A stretch of 42,917 nucleotides of DNA from an uncultured Muribaculaceae bacterium (GTDB taxonomy: Bacteria > Bacteroidota > Bacteroidia > Bacteroidales > Muribaculaceae). The stretch lies in contig CAJTZQ010000032.1 of the NCBI GenBank assembly GCA_910583795.1, forward strand, positions 1 to 42,917, written 5' to 3'. A program made the position numbers and the translations under genes. Position 1 is the first letter of the stretch. Every line of letters begins with the position of its first letter. This document shows positions 35,178-42,508 of the stretch, piece after piece. The notes under the pieces are model-generated. The model made no database searches. It was not told the DNA's origin and was given only the letters and a program-made list of their open reading frames with translations.

Positions 35178-36490
35178 AGTTTATTGCCTTTGTAGTATTC
35201 CACGAGTTTATCTTTAAGTAAGAAAAGCATCTTTTTCTGCAGCAGTTCCACTCTCGAAGAGTAATAAGTGTTGGCAGAAATCTGCAGGTCGATCAGCGAC
35301 ATTAGGCCCTCCTCATATTTGCGTTTGTTCAGACGGTAAGCCTCAGCATCCGCTTCAACCCTTGCCTGCAGAGATTGAATCTCCATAGCATATCCGTCTC
35401 GGTCCATCACAGCAGACACAATATCATCGTGAAGCCTGCGTCGCTGCTCTTTTGACTGCTCCTTAGCCTGTTCGTAAGCGTATCTTGCACGATTCTTACC
35501 CGACAGGCGGCTCATGCCGCTGAATATCGGAATAGTAAGGGTAGCCGATATATATTCGCCAAGATTGTTGCGGAATTGATCGCCGAAAGTCGGCGCCTGA
35601 TATTTCATACTGAGATTTTTATAATATGAAGTTGAAATTCCGGCATTAATGCTTATCGACGGCATCATGTTCCCTTTTGCAATATTGTAGGAATATTTGC
35701 TTGCCTTCACTTGCATCTCGGCATCGAGGGATTTAGGATTGGTGAGCAATGCGGATTCATAAATCGTTTCCGGAGATTCTTCAGTTGCAATGAATGGCTT
35801 TGTTATTGATGTGGTGTCTATTTCGAGAATTTCCGTTGAAGGGAAGTTCATGGCAGATCTTAGAGACAGCATCGCCTGATTATACAGGTTTTTCTGATGA
35901 ACGAGTTCATATCGGTCGTTTGCAACCGTAGCTTCCGCCTGAGCCACGTCGGGAACTCCTTTTATCCCCAATTCTTCTTGTGTTTTCGTCAGCTTGAGCA
36001 TCACTTCGTTCTGTTGGAGCTTGTCTTCTGCAATAGTTACTGAATTTTTATAATAATAAGCATCAGCGAAGGCAAGCATTGCCGCTATGGCACTGTCATC
36101 ACGTTTCATCTCTACCGAATTGAAATAACGTTTCCTTTCGCTACGTGCTCGCCGATAGCGGTTGATTGTCTGTCCGCCGTCGAAAAGAGTAAACGAGGCA
36201 TATATGCCGTAGCCGTTGTTAAATGTCGTTATATCGTTATAGGTGTTTGTCTCCGGGTCGATGTTACGACCCCAGCTGAATTGTGCACCCAATTGCGCTG
36301 ATACCGAAGGGAAAAAATCAGCCAACGCTTCATTGCGTGTGGCAGTGGCGGAAGCCACATCCCAACGAGCCTGCACCACAGACGAGGCATGCTCTGCAGC
36401 GTATGCCATACATCGCTCCAGACTCCAGGGTGTTTGAGCAGAAGCGGCAATTGACATTGCGATTGATAATATTGTAAAAGTTGTCTTCAT
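35168..36490 (-). CDS. TolC-family outer-membrane channel (efflux operon 2)
   Basis: 440 residues with signal peptide (TILSIAMSIAASAQ). OEP repeats: WSLERCMAYAAEHA with FSWGRNIDPETNTY, and ALLTNPKSLDAEMQVKASKY with SISINAGISTSYYKN. First gene of operon 2, whose order is TolC, adaptor, permease, ATPase, response regulator, kinase. The start lies only four bases after the transcription start predicted from the sigma54-like motif, so either the leader is minimal or that motif is not the promoter. Confidence 0.9.
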   Translation of the reverse strand: MKTTFTILSIAMSIAASAQTPWSLERCMAYAAEHASSVVQARWDVASATATRNEALADFFPSVSAQLGAQFSWGRNIDPETNTYNDITTFNNGYGIYASFTLFDGGQTINRYRRARSERKRYFNSVEMKRDDSAIAAMLAFADAYYYKNSVTIAEDKLQQNEVMLKLTKTQEELGIKGVPDVAQAEATVANDRYELVHQKNLYNQAMLSLRSAMNFPSTEILEIDTTSITKPFIATEESPETIYESALLTNPKSLDAEMQVKASKYSYNIAKGNMMPSISINAGISTSYYKNLSMKYQAPTFGDQFRNNLGEYISATLTIPIFSGMSRLSGKNRARYAYEQAKEQSKEQRRRLHDDIVSAVMDRDGYAMEIQSLQARVEADAEAYRLNKRKYEEGLMSLIDLQISANTYYSSRVELLQKKMLFLLKDKLVEYYKGNKLWM

Positions 36491-36504
36491 AACAACCTTA
36501 ATAC

Positions 36505-36521
36505 ATCCAATTGCGTGCCAA
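36505..36521 (-). promoter_or_regulatory. Sigma54 (-24/-12)-like promoter of efflux operon 2
   Basis: Minus-strand TTGGCACG (36521-36514) is a perfect -24 element. After four bases, TGGAT (36509-36505) stands where TTGCW is expected: it keeps T, G and W but loses the -12 C. The operon encodes a sigma54-type activator, which makes the match more credible. Against it, the implied leader is only about four bases. Confidence 0.45.
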
Positions 36522-36628
36522 ACTCACATTTTATTAAATATCAAAACGTTGGAAACATCATCGAAATCCAATGTGTCAAATAATCATACAAATGACTGTC
36601 AAAATCTTATACATATTGTTGGTTCATT

Positions 36629-36644
36629 CCGTAAAAATTTACGG
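36629..36644. promoter_or_regulatory. Palindrome upstream of efflux operon 2, possible activator site
   Basis: CCGTAAAaaTTTACGG has perfect 7-base arms and lies about 140 bases before the TolC start, a normal distance for an NtrC-type enhancer site. It also lies just after the end of the truncated Abi gene on the same strand, so it may instead be a hairpin of that unit. Confidence 0.35.
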
Positions 36645-36662
36645 CATTCGGCATAGTCGAAA

Positions 36663-36815
36663 TCATAAACGACTTACAATCGTAAACATTTCCTGTGAAA
36701 TCTGTAGATTGTAGCGATAGAGCGTCATCGCCTTACGGGTGTCGCCTCCGCAGGCTGTCAGGTACCGCTCCATCCTTTTGGCGGACATTATTTTCACAAA
36801 ATCTATGTATTTCAT
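36663..36815 (-). pseudogene. N-terminal stub of an Abi-family (abortive infection-like) gene
   Basis: 50 residues: MKYIDFVKIMSAKRMERYLT, then ACGGDTRKAMTLYRYNLQIS and QEMFTIVSRL before a TGA. This matches, from memory of the family, the N-terminal region of Bacteroidales Abi_2-type proteins, which continue with a conserved FEVALRN segment. Here the frame ends where that would begin, and neither other frame resumes it, so a deletion rather than a point mutation is likely. Abi proteins act in phage defence or as toxins in host physiology; this stub should be inactive. Confidence 0.68.
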
Positions 36816-36934
36816 CAGAAAATTTTAATCATTTTGGGGAAATGTTTTGTTTTTAAGATAAAAAGCACTACCTTTGCAGTGTTGAATCCCGGTAGCCCCT
36901 GTATATCAGGATATTGAGTTTAGTTTTTTCAGTG

Positions 36935-36942
36935 CAAACATA
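36935..36942 (-). promoter_or_regulatory. Promoter -7 box before the Abi stub
   Basis: Minus-strand TATGTTTG fits TAnnTTTG and points at the Abi stub, with a leader of about 110 bases. The stretch 36816-37005 holds nothing else I can support. Confidence 0.35.
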
Positions 36943-37005
36943 ATAATTTTTTTAATTAGATAAGTAACAGCATAATCTCAATTTTTGTCATACACTAAAT
37001 TTTTC

Positions 37006-37275
37006 TCATTGTAAAACTGTGATAATCGGCTGTCCGAAGAAAGATGAGAGCATTGAGAGTGTAGCGATAGTGAAGTTGTGCTGACCGCTCAGCCATTTGG
37101 TAATTTCGCTCGGTCTACGTCCAAGAGCGTCGGCAAACTGTTTCTTCGATAAGCCACGTTGACGCATAAGAGCATCAATGCGGTCAGATATTTCAAAAGA
37201 GAGGTCAACCTCTGCCTGAACATTTGCCGGAATAGGACCGAGAATTTCATCAAGTGTTTTGGACATTTGTTTCAT
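37006..37275 (-). CDS. XRE-family helix-turn-helix antitoxin
   Basis: 89 residues with a central HTH_3 domain: LMRQRGLSKKQFADALGRRP then SEITKWLSGQHNFTIATL. The N-terminal region (LDEILGPIPANVQAEVDLSF) resembles HigA-like antitoxins of Bacteroidetes. Its ATG at 37275 overlaps the upstream gene's stop (ATGA), so translation is coupled; MSKTLDEI at 37266 is an alternative start. It should neutralise the toxin encoded just upstream and repress the operon, perhaps at the palindrome 37789-37812. Confidence 0.82.
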   Translation of the reverse strand: MKQMSKTLDEILGPIPANVQAEVDLSFEISDRIDALMRQRGLSKKQFADALGRRPSEITKWLSGQHNFTIATLSMLSSFFGQPIITVLQ

Positions 37276-37742
37276 AACTTAAATATATTGTCGGTTTCTA
37301 TGGTCGATTCAGTTATATTTACCTTACCATTAGCAACTTCCTGTCTAAGCAGTTTCTCAAATTTTTGCAGGGTTATCACATACCCGTTGAGGAGCGTGTC
37401 ATCTTCATATCGCTGAGACGTTTTCACACCACCATTACCCAATATGAGTATCCTATCTGACAGACGCAGACAGTAAAGACGCAATTTTGAAGATGTCACC
37501 GGCAGCGCGACAACAGAATCATTTATCTTACCCTCAGGACGGAAGTATCGTTCCAATGCTCCCGTCATAGCAATACGTTTAATAAATGCAGCGATACGCG
37601 AGAAATCCTCACTGTAATCCGCATCATCTCTGAATTTGGCAACAAATTTCTCAAATTCAGATTCTACATCGCGGAGAAACTGCAGTGTGTATATTGTGCA
37701 GTTCTCACCGTCTTGGATAAGGTATAATTCTATTTCGCTCAT
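37272..37742 (-). CDS. Putative type II toxin (HigB/RelE-like)
   Basis: 156 residues. The middle reads ALPVTSSKLRLYCLRLSDRI and LILGNGGVKTSQRYED, a Lys/Arg-rich beta hairpin arrangement typical of HigB/RelE-fold mRNA interferases, flanked by helices. The C-terminal helix has LQKFEKLLRQEVANGK. Toxin-first order with a downstream XRE antitoxin is the HigBA arrangement. Catalytic residues cannot be assigned with confidence. It lies in a region rich in gene remnants, as is usual for mobile or stabilising TA modules. Confidence 0.68.
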   Translation of the reverse strand: MSEIELYLIQDGENCTIYTLQFLRDVESEFEKFVAKFRDDADYSEDFSRIAAFIKRIAMTGALERYFRPEGKINDSVVALPVTSSKLRLYCLRLSDRILILGNGGVKTSQRYEDDTLLNGYVITLQKFEKLLRQEVANGKVNITESTIETDNIFKL

Positions 37743-37788
37743 GGGTAGTGAACAGTGCTTTTGATAGTATAACGCAAAAGTTGGGAGA

Positions 37789-37812
37789 ATATTTCACTTA
37801 TAGATGAAATAT
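37789..37812. promoter_or_regulatory. Palindrome upstream of the toxin-antitoxin pair
   Basis: ATATTTCA (37789-37796) and TGAAATAT (37805-37812) are perfect inverted arms with an 8-base spacer, 47 bases upstream of the toxin start. It could be the operator bound by the XRE antitoxin; it also lies after the end of the barrel pseudogene and might form a weak hairpin there. Confidence 0.45.
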
Positions 37813-37826
37813 TGTAATTTTTAAAG

Positions 37827-39197
37827 TTATTGCAAAATTCCGGATGAAGATGAATTTTTCACAGAAGGTGCGTTGTCCTGCTTCACTTTCTTTCCAAAAC
37901 CGATAGTATATGTCGCTGATACCTAGATTAAGGCATGACTGCTTCCGTTATAGATCTGCTCTTGAGTGTCATAATATGCACTATACATTTCTTGATATGA
38001 ACTGCGCCAGTTCCATCTTGAAAAGTTAATGATATGGGCATTGACATTCCATTTTGAATTTGACCACCCGATTGCTACATACCAATCGCTTTTATTTCTA
38101 TTCCATATTCCGTTCACACTTCCGTCTGGACTTTCTGCAGCAGAAATATAGGTCAAAGCAAAATTCCAATTGCCCAAATAATAACGGACCTGAGCATATC
38201 CATAAATATCAGAATGATTTATATTATATGGCGACCCGTTATGATTCAGGGATTGTGCCAACATTGCTGTAGCCATAAACTTTCGGTCAAGAAACCTTGA
38301 GGTTCCCCTTATACCATATCTACCCTGGGAATATCCTCCGCCCGGTTGGATAATTGTACGGACTACGCCGTCCGGAGTTGCTTCATAATTAAAAACATAT
38401 CTATCACCCACTATCCATCCTGAAGCAAATGCAGAAAAGCTGAAATTGTTACTCGGCACCCAAGTATAGTCCACACTGAAATCATAACTTTTCAGCGGAA
38501 TCAACTCCGGATTTCCGGAATATTTTAGAAACGGTGACGCTGTAATCACATTGGCACTTCTGAAGCTTGGCAACGGATGTTTCGTACCGTAATGAAAATC
38601 CGCAGCTATGGAATGTTTTTTTCTGATTGTATACTGTAATGAAAGGTCAAATGAAGGTCTGGATGCCCTGTCAACTGTAGAGCAAAAGTCAAGCCTGTCC
38701 CAATTATACCCTGCTCCTAACATACCGTAAAAATTCCCGACTGAGATATTGTAAGATAGGCCGATACCTAATCTTGATGATCTAATCCGGTCGATAGAAG
38801 CTGCGGTTCCGGAATATTGTGTGCGGTTGTATTCATGAAAATCAACCACACGGCGGCAGGCATCAGTCAACTCATGTGAAACAGTAGATTGAATCAGTGC
38901 TATAGTCTCATCATCAGGCCAGTCCTCATCTTCAATCTCAGTCTCATAGATGGAATAGGCTGCCATCATGCGGTCTTGAGCCGAGAGACTGCGAATGTAT
39001 TTCAAACAGCGGTTACGTACCGCGGCAAGTAGGTATACTTCTGAAACATCTGACCGACCGGATATGAGCAACGCTTCAAAGACATCGTGCACAATATCTC
39101 TTGCCACATCATCCTCGCGGAGTATGATCATCGCAAACCGGTACATCGCGGCATAATGCTCACGGAAAAGGCGTTCTATGTCATCTTTTATCGTCAT
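37827..39197 (-). pseudogene. Chimeric pseudogene: ECF sigma factor N-terminus joined to an outer-membrane barrel C-terminus, with in-frame TAG
   Basis: From ATG 39197 the first ~125 codons are an ECF sigma factor: MTIKDDIERLFREHYAAMYR, then LREDDVARDIVHDVFEALL (region 2) and LLAAVRNRCLKYIRSLS. The start of region 4 (TVSHELTDACRRVV) runs straight, in frame, into an outer-membrane barrel (RLGIGLSYNISVGNFYGMLG, VDYTWVPSNNFSFSAFASG, WNVNAHIINFSRWNWRSS). The DNA-binding part of region 4 and the barrel protein's signal and plug are missing. A TAG at 37923-37925 then interrupts the frame, but the same frame continues with VSATYTIGFGKKVKQDN to TAA at 37827, matching the tail of the barrel remnant at 25705-26373. 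A deletion fused two genes, and a nonsense mutation followed. Confidence 0.8.
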
Positions 39198-39287
39198 ACA
39201 TATATATGACCCCTCTCTTATCAAAAAAACTAACCTTTCAACAAAAAAATTTTATCACATATTCATCTTGTAACGTAAACCGACCTT

Positions 39288-39321
39288 CACATATAAAAAA
39301 TATCGATATTTTTTATATGTG
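39288..39321. promoter_or_regulatory. Perfect 34-bp palindrome between AraC gene and sigma/barrel chimera
   Basis: CACATATAAAAAATATC (39288-39304) is followed at once by its exact complement (39305-39321). It begins seven bases after the end of the AraC gene, which is read toward it. It may be a 3' hairpin/terminator or a large dyad binding site. Its A+T content is very high, apart from the central CG and the end bases. Confidence 0.7.
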
Positions 39322-39327
39322 TCATTA

Positions 39328-40146
39328 TTATTGTTTCTCAGTTCTTACTGATTTTGGGGTGCGGTTATATTTGTTGCGGAACAGCCGGTTGAAATAGGTC
39401 ACGTTGGCGAAGCAGGTATCGTAGGCTATGTCTGATATATTTTTATCTGTGTGGCGCAACATCTCCATAGCGCGCTTGAGACGGATGTCGTTCACAAATT
39501 CCGAGAGGCTCTTTCCGGCATGACGGCGCATAAAAGTACAAAACGCCGACTTGTTCATTCCGACATATGCCGCTATTTCTTCGAGAGTTATTTCACGAGC
39601 GTAATTGCAGTGGCAAAAGACCCTTACATGTTCAAGCCTCAGTTTCGCACGACTCAATGTATTGTTTCGTCCGGCAGAGATACATTTGTCAGCATCAGCT
39701 ATTATCTGGAGAACCTCAATCATTTTCGGCACTCGTGCATCGGGCGTGATCTCTCTCATTGCCAGCATTAGGTCATACACTTTACGATGTGCCTCTCCAC
39801 AGAGACTTATAGCCTCGCTCAGTGATTTAAATTTACTGATAGCACTGTTTATTTCCGGAATTGCGAATGCTAATTTATCAAGTGTAGCCGTTTCAAATAA
39901 TATCGTTATATTGGCTATCTTTCCGGCAGTGTCCGTATGGGAAGGATCAAATTGCCACTCATGAGGTATATTTGGAGGAATAAGAATAATCTCATTCTCG
40001 GTCATCGGTTCTGTGAGGTCGCCGATGGTGCGTGTTCCGGCACCGCATATGACGTGAGACAATTCCCATTGCGGATGGGAGTGTCTGCCTATCTGCCGGG
40101 CAGGGGTAAGACAGACATCATCAAACATAAATGCCACCTTTTTCAT
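39328..40146 (-). CDS. AraC-family transcriptional regulator with cupin sensor domain
   Basis: 272 residues from ATG 40146 (MKKVAFMFDD); a longer TTG form from 40164 would cross the promoter box. The N-terminal cupin half has RQIGRHSHPQWELSHVICG and IILIPPNIPHEW, with metal/sugar-binding-type His residues. The C-terminal AraC domain has ITLEEIAAYVGMNKSAFCTF, then ISDIAYDTCFANVTYFNRLF and RNKYNRTPKSVR. It is divergent from the acyltransferase gene and may control it or sense a carbohydrate. The overall form is like RhaS/XylR-type regulators of Bacteroidetes. Confidence 0.88.
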   Translation of the reverse strand: MKKVAFMFDDVCLTPARQIGRHSHPQWELSHVICGAGTRTIGDLTEPMTENEIILIPPNIPHEWQFDPSHTDTAGKIANITILFETATLDKLAFAIPEINSAISKFKSLSEAISLCGEAHRKVYDLMLAMREITPDARVPKMIEVLQIIADADKCISAGRNNTLSRAKLRLEHVRVFCHCNYAREITLEEIAAYVGMNKSAFCTFMRRHAGKSLSEFVNDIRLKRAMEMLRHTDKNISDIAYDTCFANVTYFNRLFRNKYNRTPKSVRTEKQ

Positions 40147-40150
40147 AATG

Positions 40151-40158
40151 CAAATGTA
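40151..40158 (-). promoter_or_regulatory. Promoter -7 box of the AraC gene
   Basis: Minus-strand TACATTTG (TAnnTTTG) ends four bases before ATG 40146. Transcription would start at or next to the start codon, suggesting a leaderless transcript. Confidence 0.5.
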
Positions 40159-40206
40159 GTTCAAATATTTAAAAATATAAGTAAATTGAATATAATATTT
40201 TCTCGC

Positions 40207-40214
40207 TAATTTTG
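40207..40214 (+). promoter_or_regulatory. Promoter -7 box of the acyltransferase gene
   Basis: TAATTTTG fits TAnnTTTG and ends 24 bases before ATG 40239. Divergent from the AraC promoter. Confidence 0.55.
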
Positions 40215-40238
40215 CGGCATTAAATCAAAAACACGTTT

Positions 40239-41414
40239 ATGGCATCAGAAGCAATCCCATTGTCCTCCAAACCGAGGTTTGAAATACTTGACGGTCTTCG
40301 CGGTGTAGCCGCAATGATAGTAGTTGCGTTTCATTTGTTTGAGACGTATTCAAGCGGTTCAAGCGATCAGATTCTCAATCACGGTTATCTTGCCGTGGAT
40401 TTCTTTTTTGTCCTTTCGGGATTCGTAATAGGTTATGCATACGATGACCGATGGGGACGGATGACTACATGGGATTTCTTCAAACGACGCCTGATACGCC
40501 TGCAGCCAATGGTTATCCTTGGCTCCCTCATCGGGGCATTCTGGTTCTATTTCAGTGCCGCGCCCGGATTCGAACTCGTAATGCAGACTCCATGGTGGAA
40601 ACTTCTGTTGATTCTCGTGCTCGGGTGTATTATGTTTCCCACTCCACCGTCGATGGACATCCGAGGATGGAAAGAAATAAACTCTCTCAACGGAGCGCAG
40701 TGGTAACTTTTGTGGGAATATATAGCCAATATACTTTATGCACTGTTTGTCAGCCGTTTCGGCACGGTTTTACTCGCAGTATTCGTATTCCTGTCGGCAT
40801 TCCTGACAATCGATCTTGCCATGAATATCGACGTTTTCGGACTTCTCGAAGTTCGTAATTATGCAAAATATACAGTCATAGGTGGTTTCGGTCTGACTCC
40901 CGATCAGATTTATATCGGTATCTGTCGTCTGCTTTATCCGTTCTTTGGCGGTCTCCTGCTCTATCGAATGAGCAAGTGGCGAATCAATCTTAAACGAGGC
41001 GCGATGACATGGTGTTCACTCGCGGTAGCCGCCACGTTGGTTGTGCCGCATATCGGCGCCATCGCCCATGAATGGTTAAACGGGCTATATTGTGCCATCG
41101 TCATACTGCTTGTCTATCCCGCAATCGTAGCTGCAGGGGCAGGTAGTGAATTGAAAGGTAAACGCACTACTTCTATCTGCAAATTCCTCGGCATGATTTC
41201 TTATCCGCTATATATAACACATTATCCCATGATATATGTACAGATGAACTGGGCGGCACGACACGCCGACGCGCCTCTCGGCACTCATATCTGGGTAGCC
41301 GTCAGCATATTCATTGCCTCGATTGCCGTGGCTTACGCAAGTGTCAAGGTTTATGACATCCCTGTCCGAGAATGGCTCTCCGACAAATTTATCCATACAA
41401 AGAAAAAGCCGTAG
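40239..41414 (+). pseudogene. Acyltransferase 3 family membrane protein, interrupted by an in-frame TAA
   Basis: Membrane O-acyltransferase (OafA/YrhL family), which acetylates surface polysaccharides. The first half has ILDGLRGVAAMIVVAFHLFE (catalytic His), YLAVDFFFVLSGFVIGYAYD and FFKRRLIRLQP. After EINSLNGAQW there is TAA (40704-40706), and the very next codons, in the same frame, continue as LLWEYIANILYALFVSRFG and run through the remaining membrane helices to the stop at 41412. Family members usually read NGP.WSLFWEY here, so a TCA-to-TAA change at a Ser codon is the simplest explanation. Apart from this codon the gene is complete (about 390 codons). Re-initiation at TTG 40710 would give only the catalytically dead C-terminal part. 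Confidence 0.85.
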
Positions 41415-41433
41415 GATTTGTCACCCTACGGCT
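41407..41433 (+). terminator. Hairpin at the end of the acyltransferase gene
   Basis: AGCCGTAGG (41407-41415) pairs with CCTACGGCT (41425-41433). It overlaps the stop codon and has no T-run. Confidence 0.45.
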
Positions 41434-41454
41434 CAAAGATATATACAGGTTCAA

Positions 41455-41505
41455 AATAATATTCACACTTTTTAGAGTATATTTACTCTTATAATGAATA
41501 TTATT
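41455..41505. terminator. Nested inverted repeat between acyltransferase and META lipoprotein
   Basis: Outer arms AATAATATTCA (41455-41465) and TGAATATTATT (41495-41505) enclose inner arms AGAGTA (41474-41479) and TACTCT (41484-41489). On the minus strand it begins within the stop region of the META lipoprotein gene; it probably ends transcription from both convergent genes. Confidence 0.6.
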
Positions 41506-41977
41506 CCGCTTCAATATTGTTTTCCTTTACAAGAAGTATGCATTCTGCAGGAGTTTTGCCGTTAAGACGGATTACAGAATCATTTTGCACCTCATAAGTC
41601 TGGATATCCGGAATGACACGCACCAATATCTGTTCAGAATCAGTATTAGGACATGCCATACGCGTCATACCGCCGTCTCCAAGTTTGATAGAATCCCCGG
41701 AGAGAGTATAATTACCGAATATGGTGTTGCAATTGGTGTGGAAAGAATATGTGGTGTCGGTAAAGACGACATATTGTTCTTCCTCAGGTGTCACTTCTGA
41801 AGGTCGTACGTAATCAGAGTCGCTGACAACGATATTCTCCAGACGCCATTGTCCAGCAATAGCAAAATCAGTTTTAGGACTTTCTTCAATAATTTCTTTA
41901 GATGTCTTACCGGTGCATGATCCCAATGCAAGAGCGACTGCTGCAACGGCAGCGAATGTAATTCCAAATGTTTTCAT
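41501..41977 (-). CDS. META-domain lipoprotein (HslJ-like)
   Basis: 158 residues: lipoprotein signal with lipobox ALGSCTG, then a single META domain: AGQWRLENIVVSDSD, YSFHTNCNTIFGNYTLSGDS and MTRMACPNTDSEQILV, followed by RLNGKTPAECILLVK. The Asn-Cys-Asn and ACPN segments are typical of the META/HslJ family, envelope proteins linked to stress or novobiocin resistance in other bacteria. Probably anchored facing the periplasm. The gene is alone; the 82-bp palindromic derivative at 42027-42108 ends about 50 bases upstream of its start, and no clear -7 box was found between. Confidence 0.85.
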   Translation of the reverse strand: MKTFGITFAAVAAVALALGSCTGKTSKEIIEESPKTDFAIAGQWRLENIVVSDSDYVRPSEVTPEEEQYVVFTDTTYSFHTNCNTIFGNYTLSGDSIKLGDGGMTRMACPNTDSEQILVRVIPDIQTYEVQNDSVIRLNGKTPAECILLVKENNIEAE

Positions 41978-42026
41978 TTCTATATTAATTCTTTAAATAA
42001 TCAATTCTTTATGCACCCTAATAAAA

Positions 42027-42108
42027 TGAAGTCATTTAAACTTTTTTGCGGAGATTGATTTTCTTGTGGCCTTTTACCTTAAAAAAGAAAAAAGTTTAAA
42101 TCACTTCA
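42027..42108 (-). repeat. Deletion derivative of the palindromic element (82 bp), copy D2
   Basis: 21-base terminal arms with one mismatch (TGAAGTcATTTAAACTTTTT at 42027; complement ending at 42108) around a 40-base centre. On the minus strand its left part, ACTTTTTTCTTTTTtAAG, matches copy B, and its right part, CAATCTCCGcAAAAAAGT, matches B's right end. The conserved apex is absent. So both ends of a B/D-type element are kept and the middle is deleted. Confidence 0.75.
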
Positions 42109-42210
42109 ATATAGGGCGAAAAGCGCAACTTACAGACACTCCACAACGAAGTATCTCCGTCTTATATAACGAACAAGCTTCCCGATTGTTTTAATTTTGA
42201 AATTGAACAG

Positions 42211-42414
42211 TGAACTGATTTAAACTTTTTACGGAATGTGAATAAAATTAAAGAAATCTTTATTTTAAGACCTCTATTTCAATCTTCCGCCATCTTTTTG
42301 GCTGATTTTGCATCGCTCATCGGTCGTTTAGCCCGCTAAACTCCCTCTTATCAATTCAAAATCATCTCAAAAATATGACGAAATCTTAAAATAGAAAAAG
42401 TTTAAATAAGTTCA
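42211..42414 (-). repeat. Long palindromic element, copy D
   Basis: 204 bases, same length as copy B but on the minus strand. Outer arms TGAACTgATTTAAACTTTTT (42211) and the complement ending at 42414 pair with one mismatch. On the minus strand the left arm has TAAGATTTCGTCATATTTTT (B: CAAGATTTCGTCAGATTTTC), the apex is GTTTAGCGGGCTAAAC, and the right arm contains GATGGCGGAAGATTG (B: GGTGGCGGAAGATTG). Confidence 0.9.
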
Positions 42415-42460
42415 GTTCCTTGCGCGGTTCTAAGTACGCGGTTTTAATAAGCCCGGCAAA

Positions 42461-42508
42461 TAAAAAAAGAGTCTCAAATCATTTGTCACTGATGATTCGA
42501 GACTCTTT
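42461..42508 (-). terminator. Strong minus-strand Rho-independent terminator
   Basis: AAAGAGTCTCgAATCAT and its complement (42492-42508 and 42466-42482) form a 17-bp stem with one mismatch and a 9-base loop; on the minus strand it is followed by a run of seven T. It implies a minus-strand transcript coming from the right, though no protein gene is seen there. Confidence 0.8.

Noticed and set aside
40239..41414. Frameshift in the acyltransferase gene
   Set aside because: Reading codons across 40700-40715 shows both halves in the same frame, separated only by TAA; no insertion or deletion is needed.
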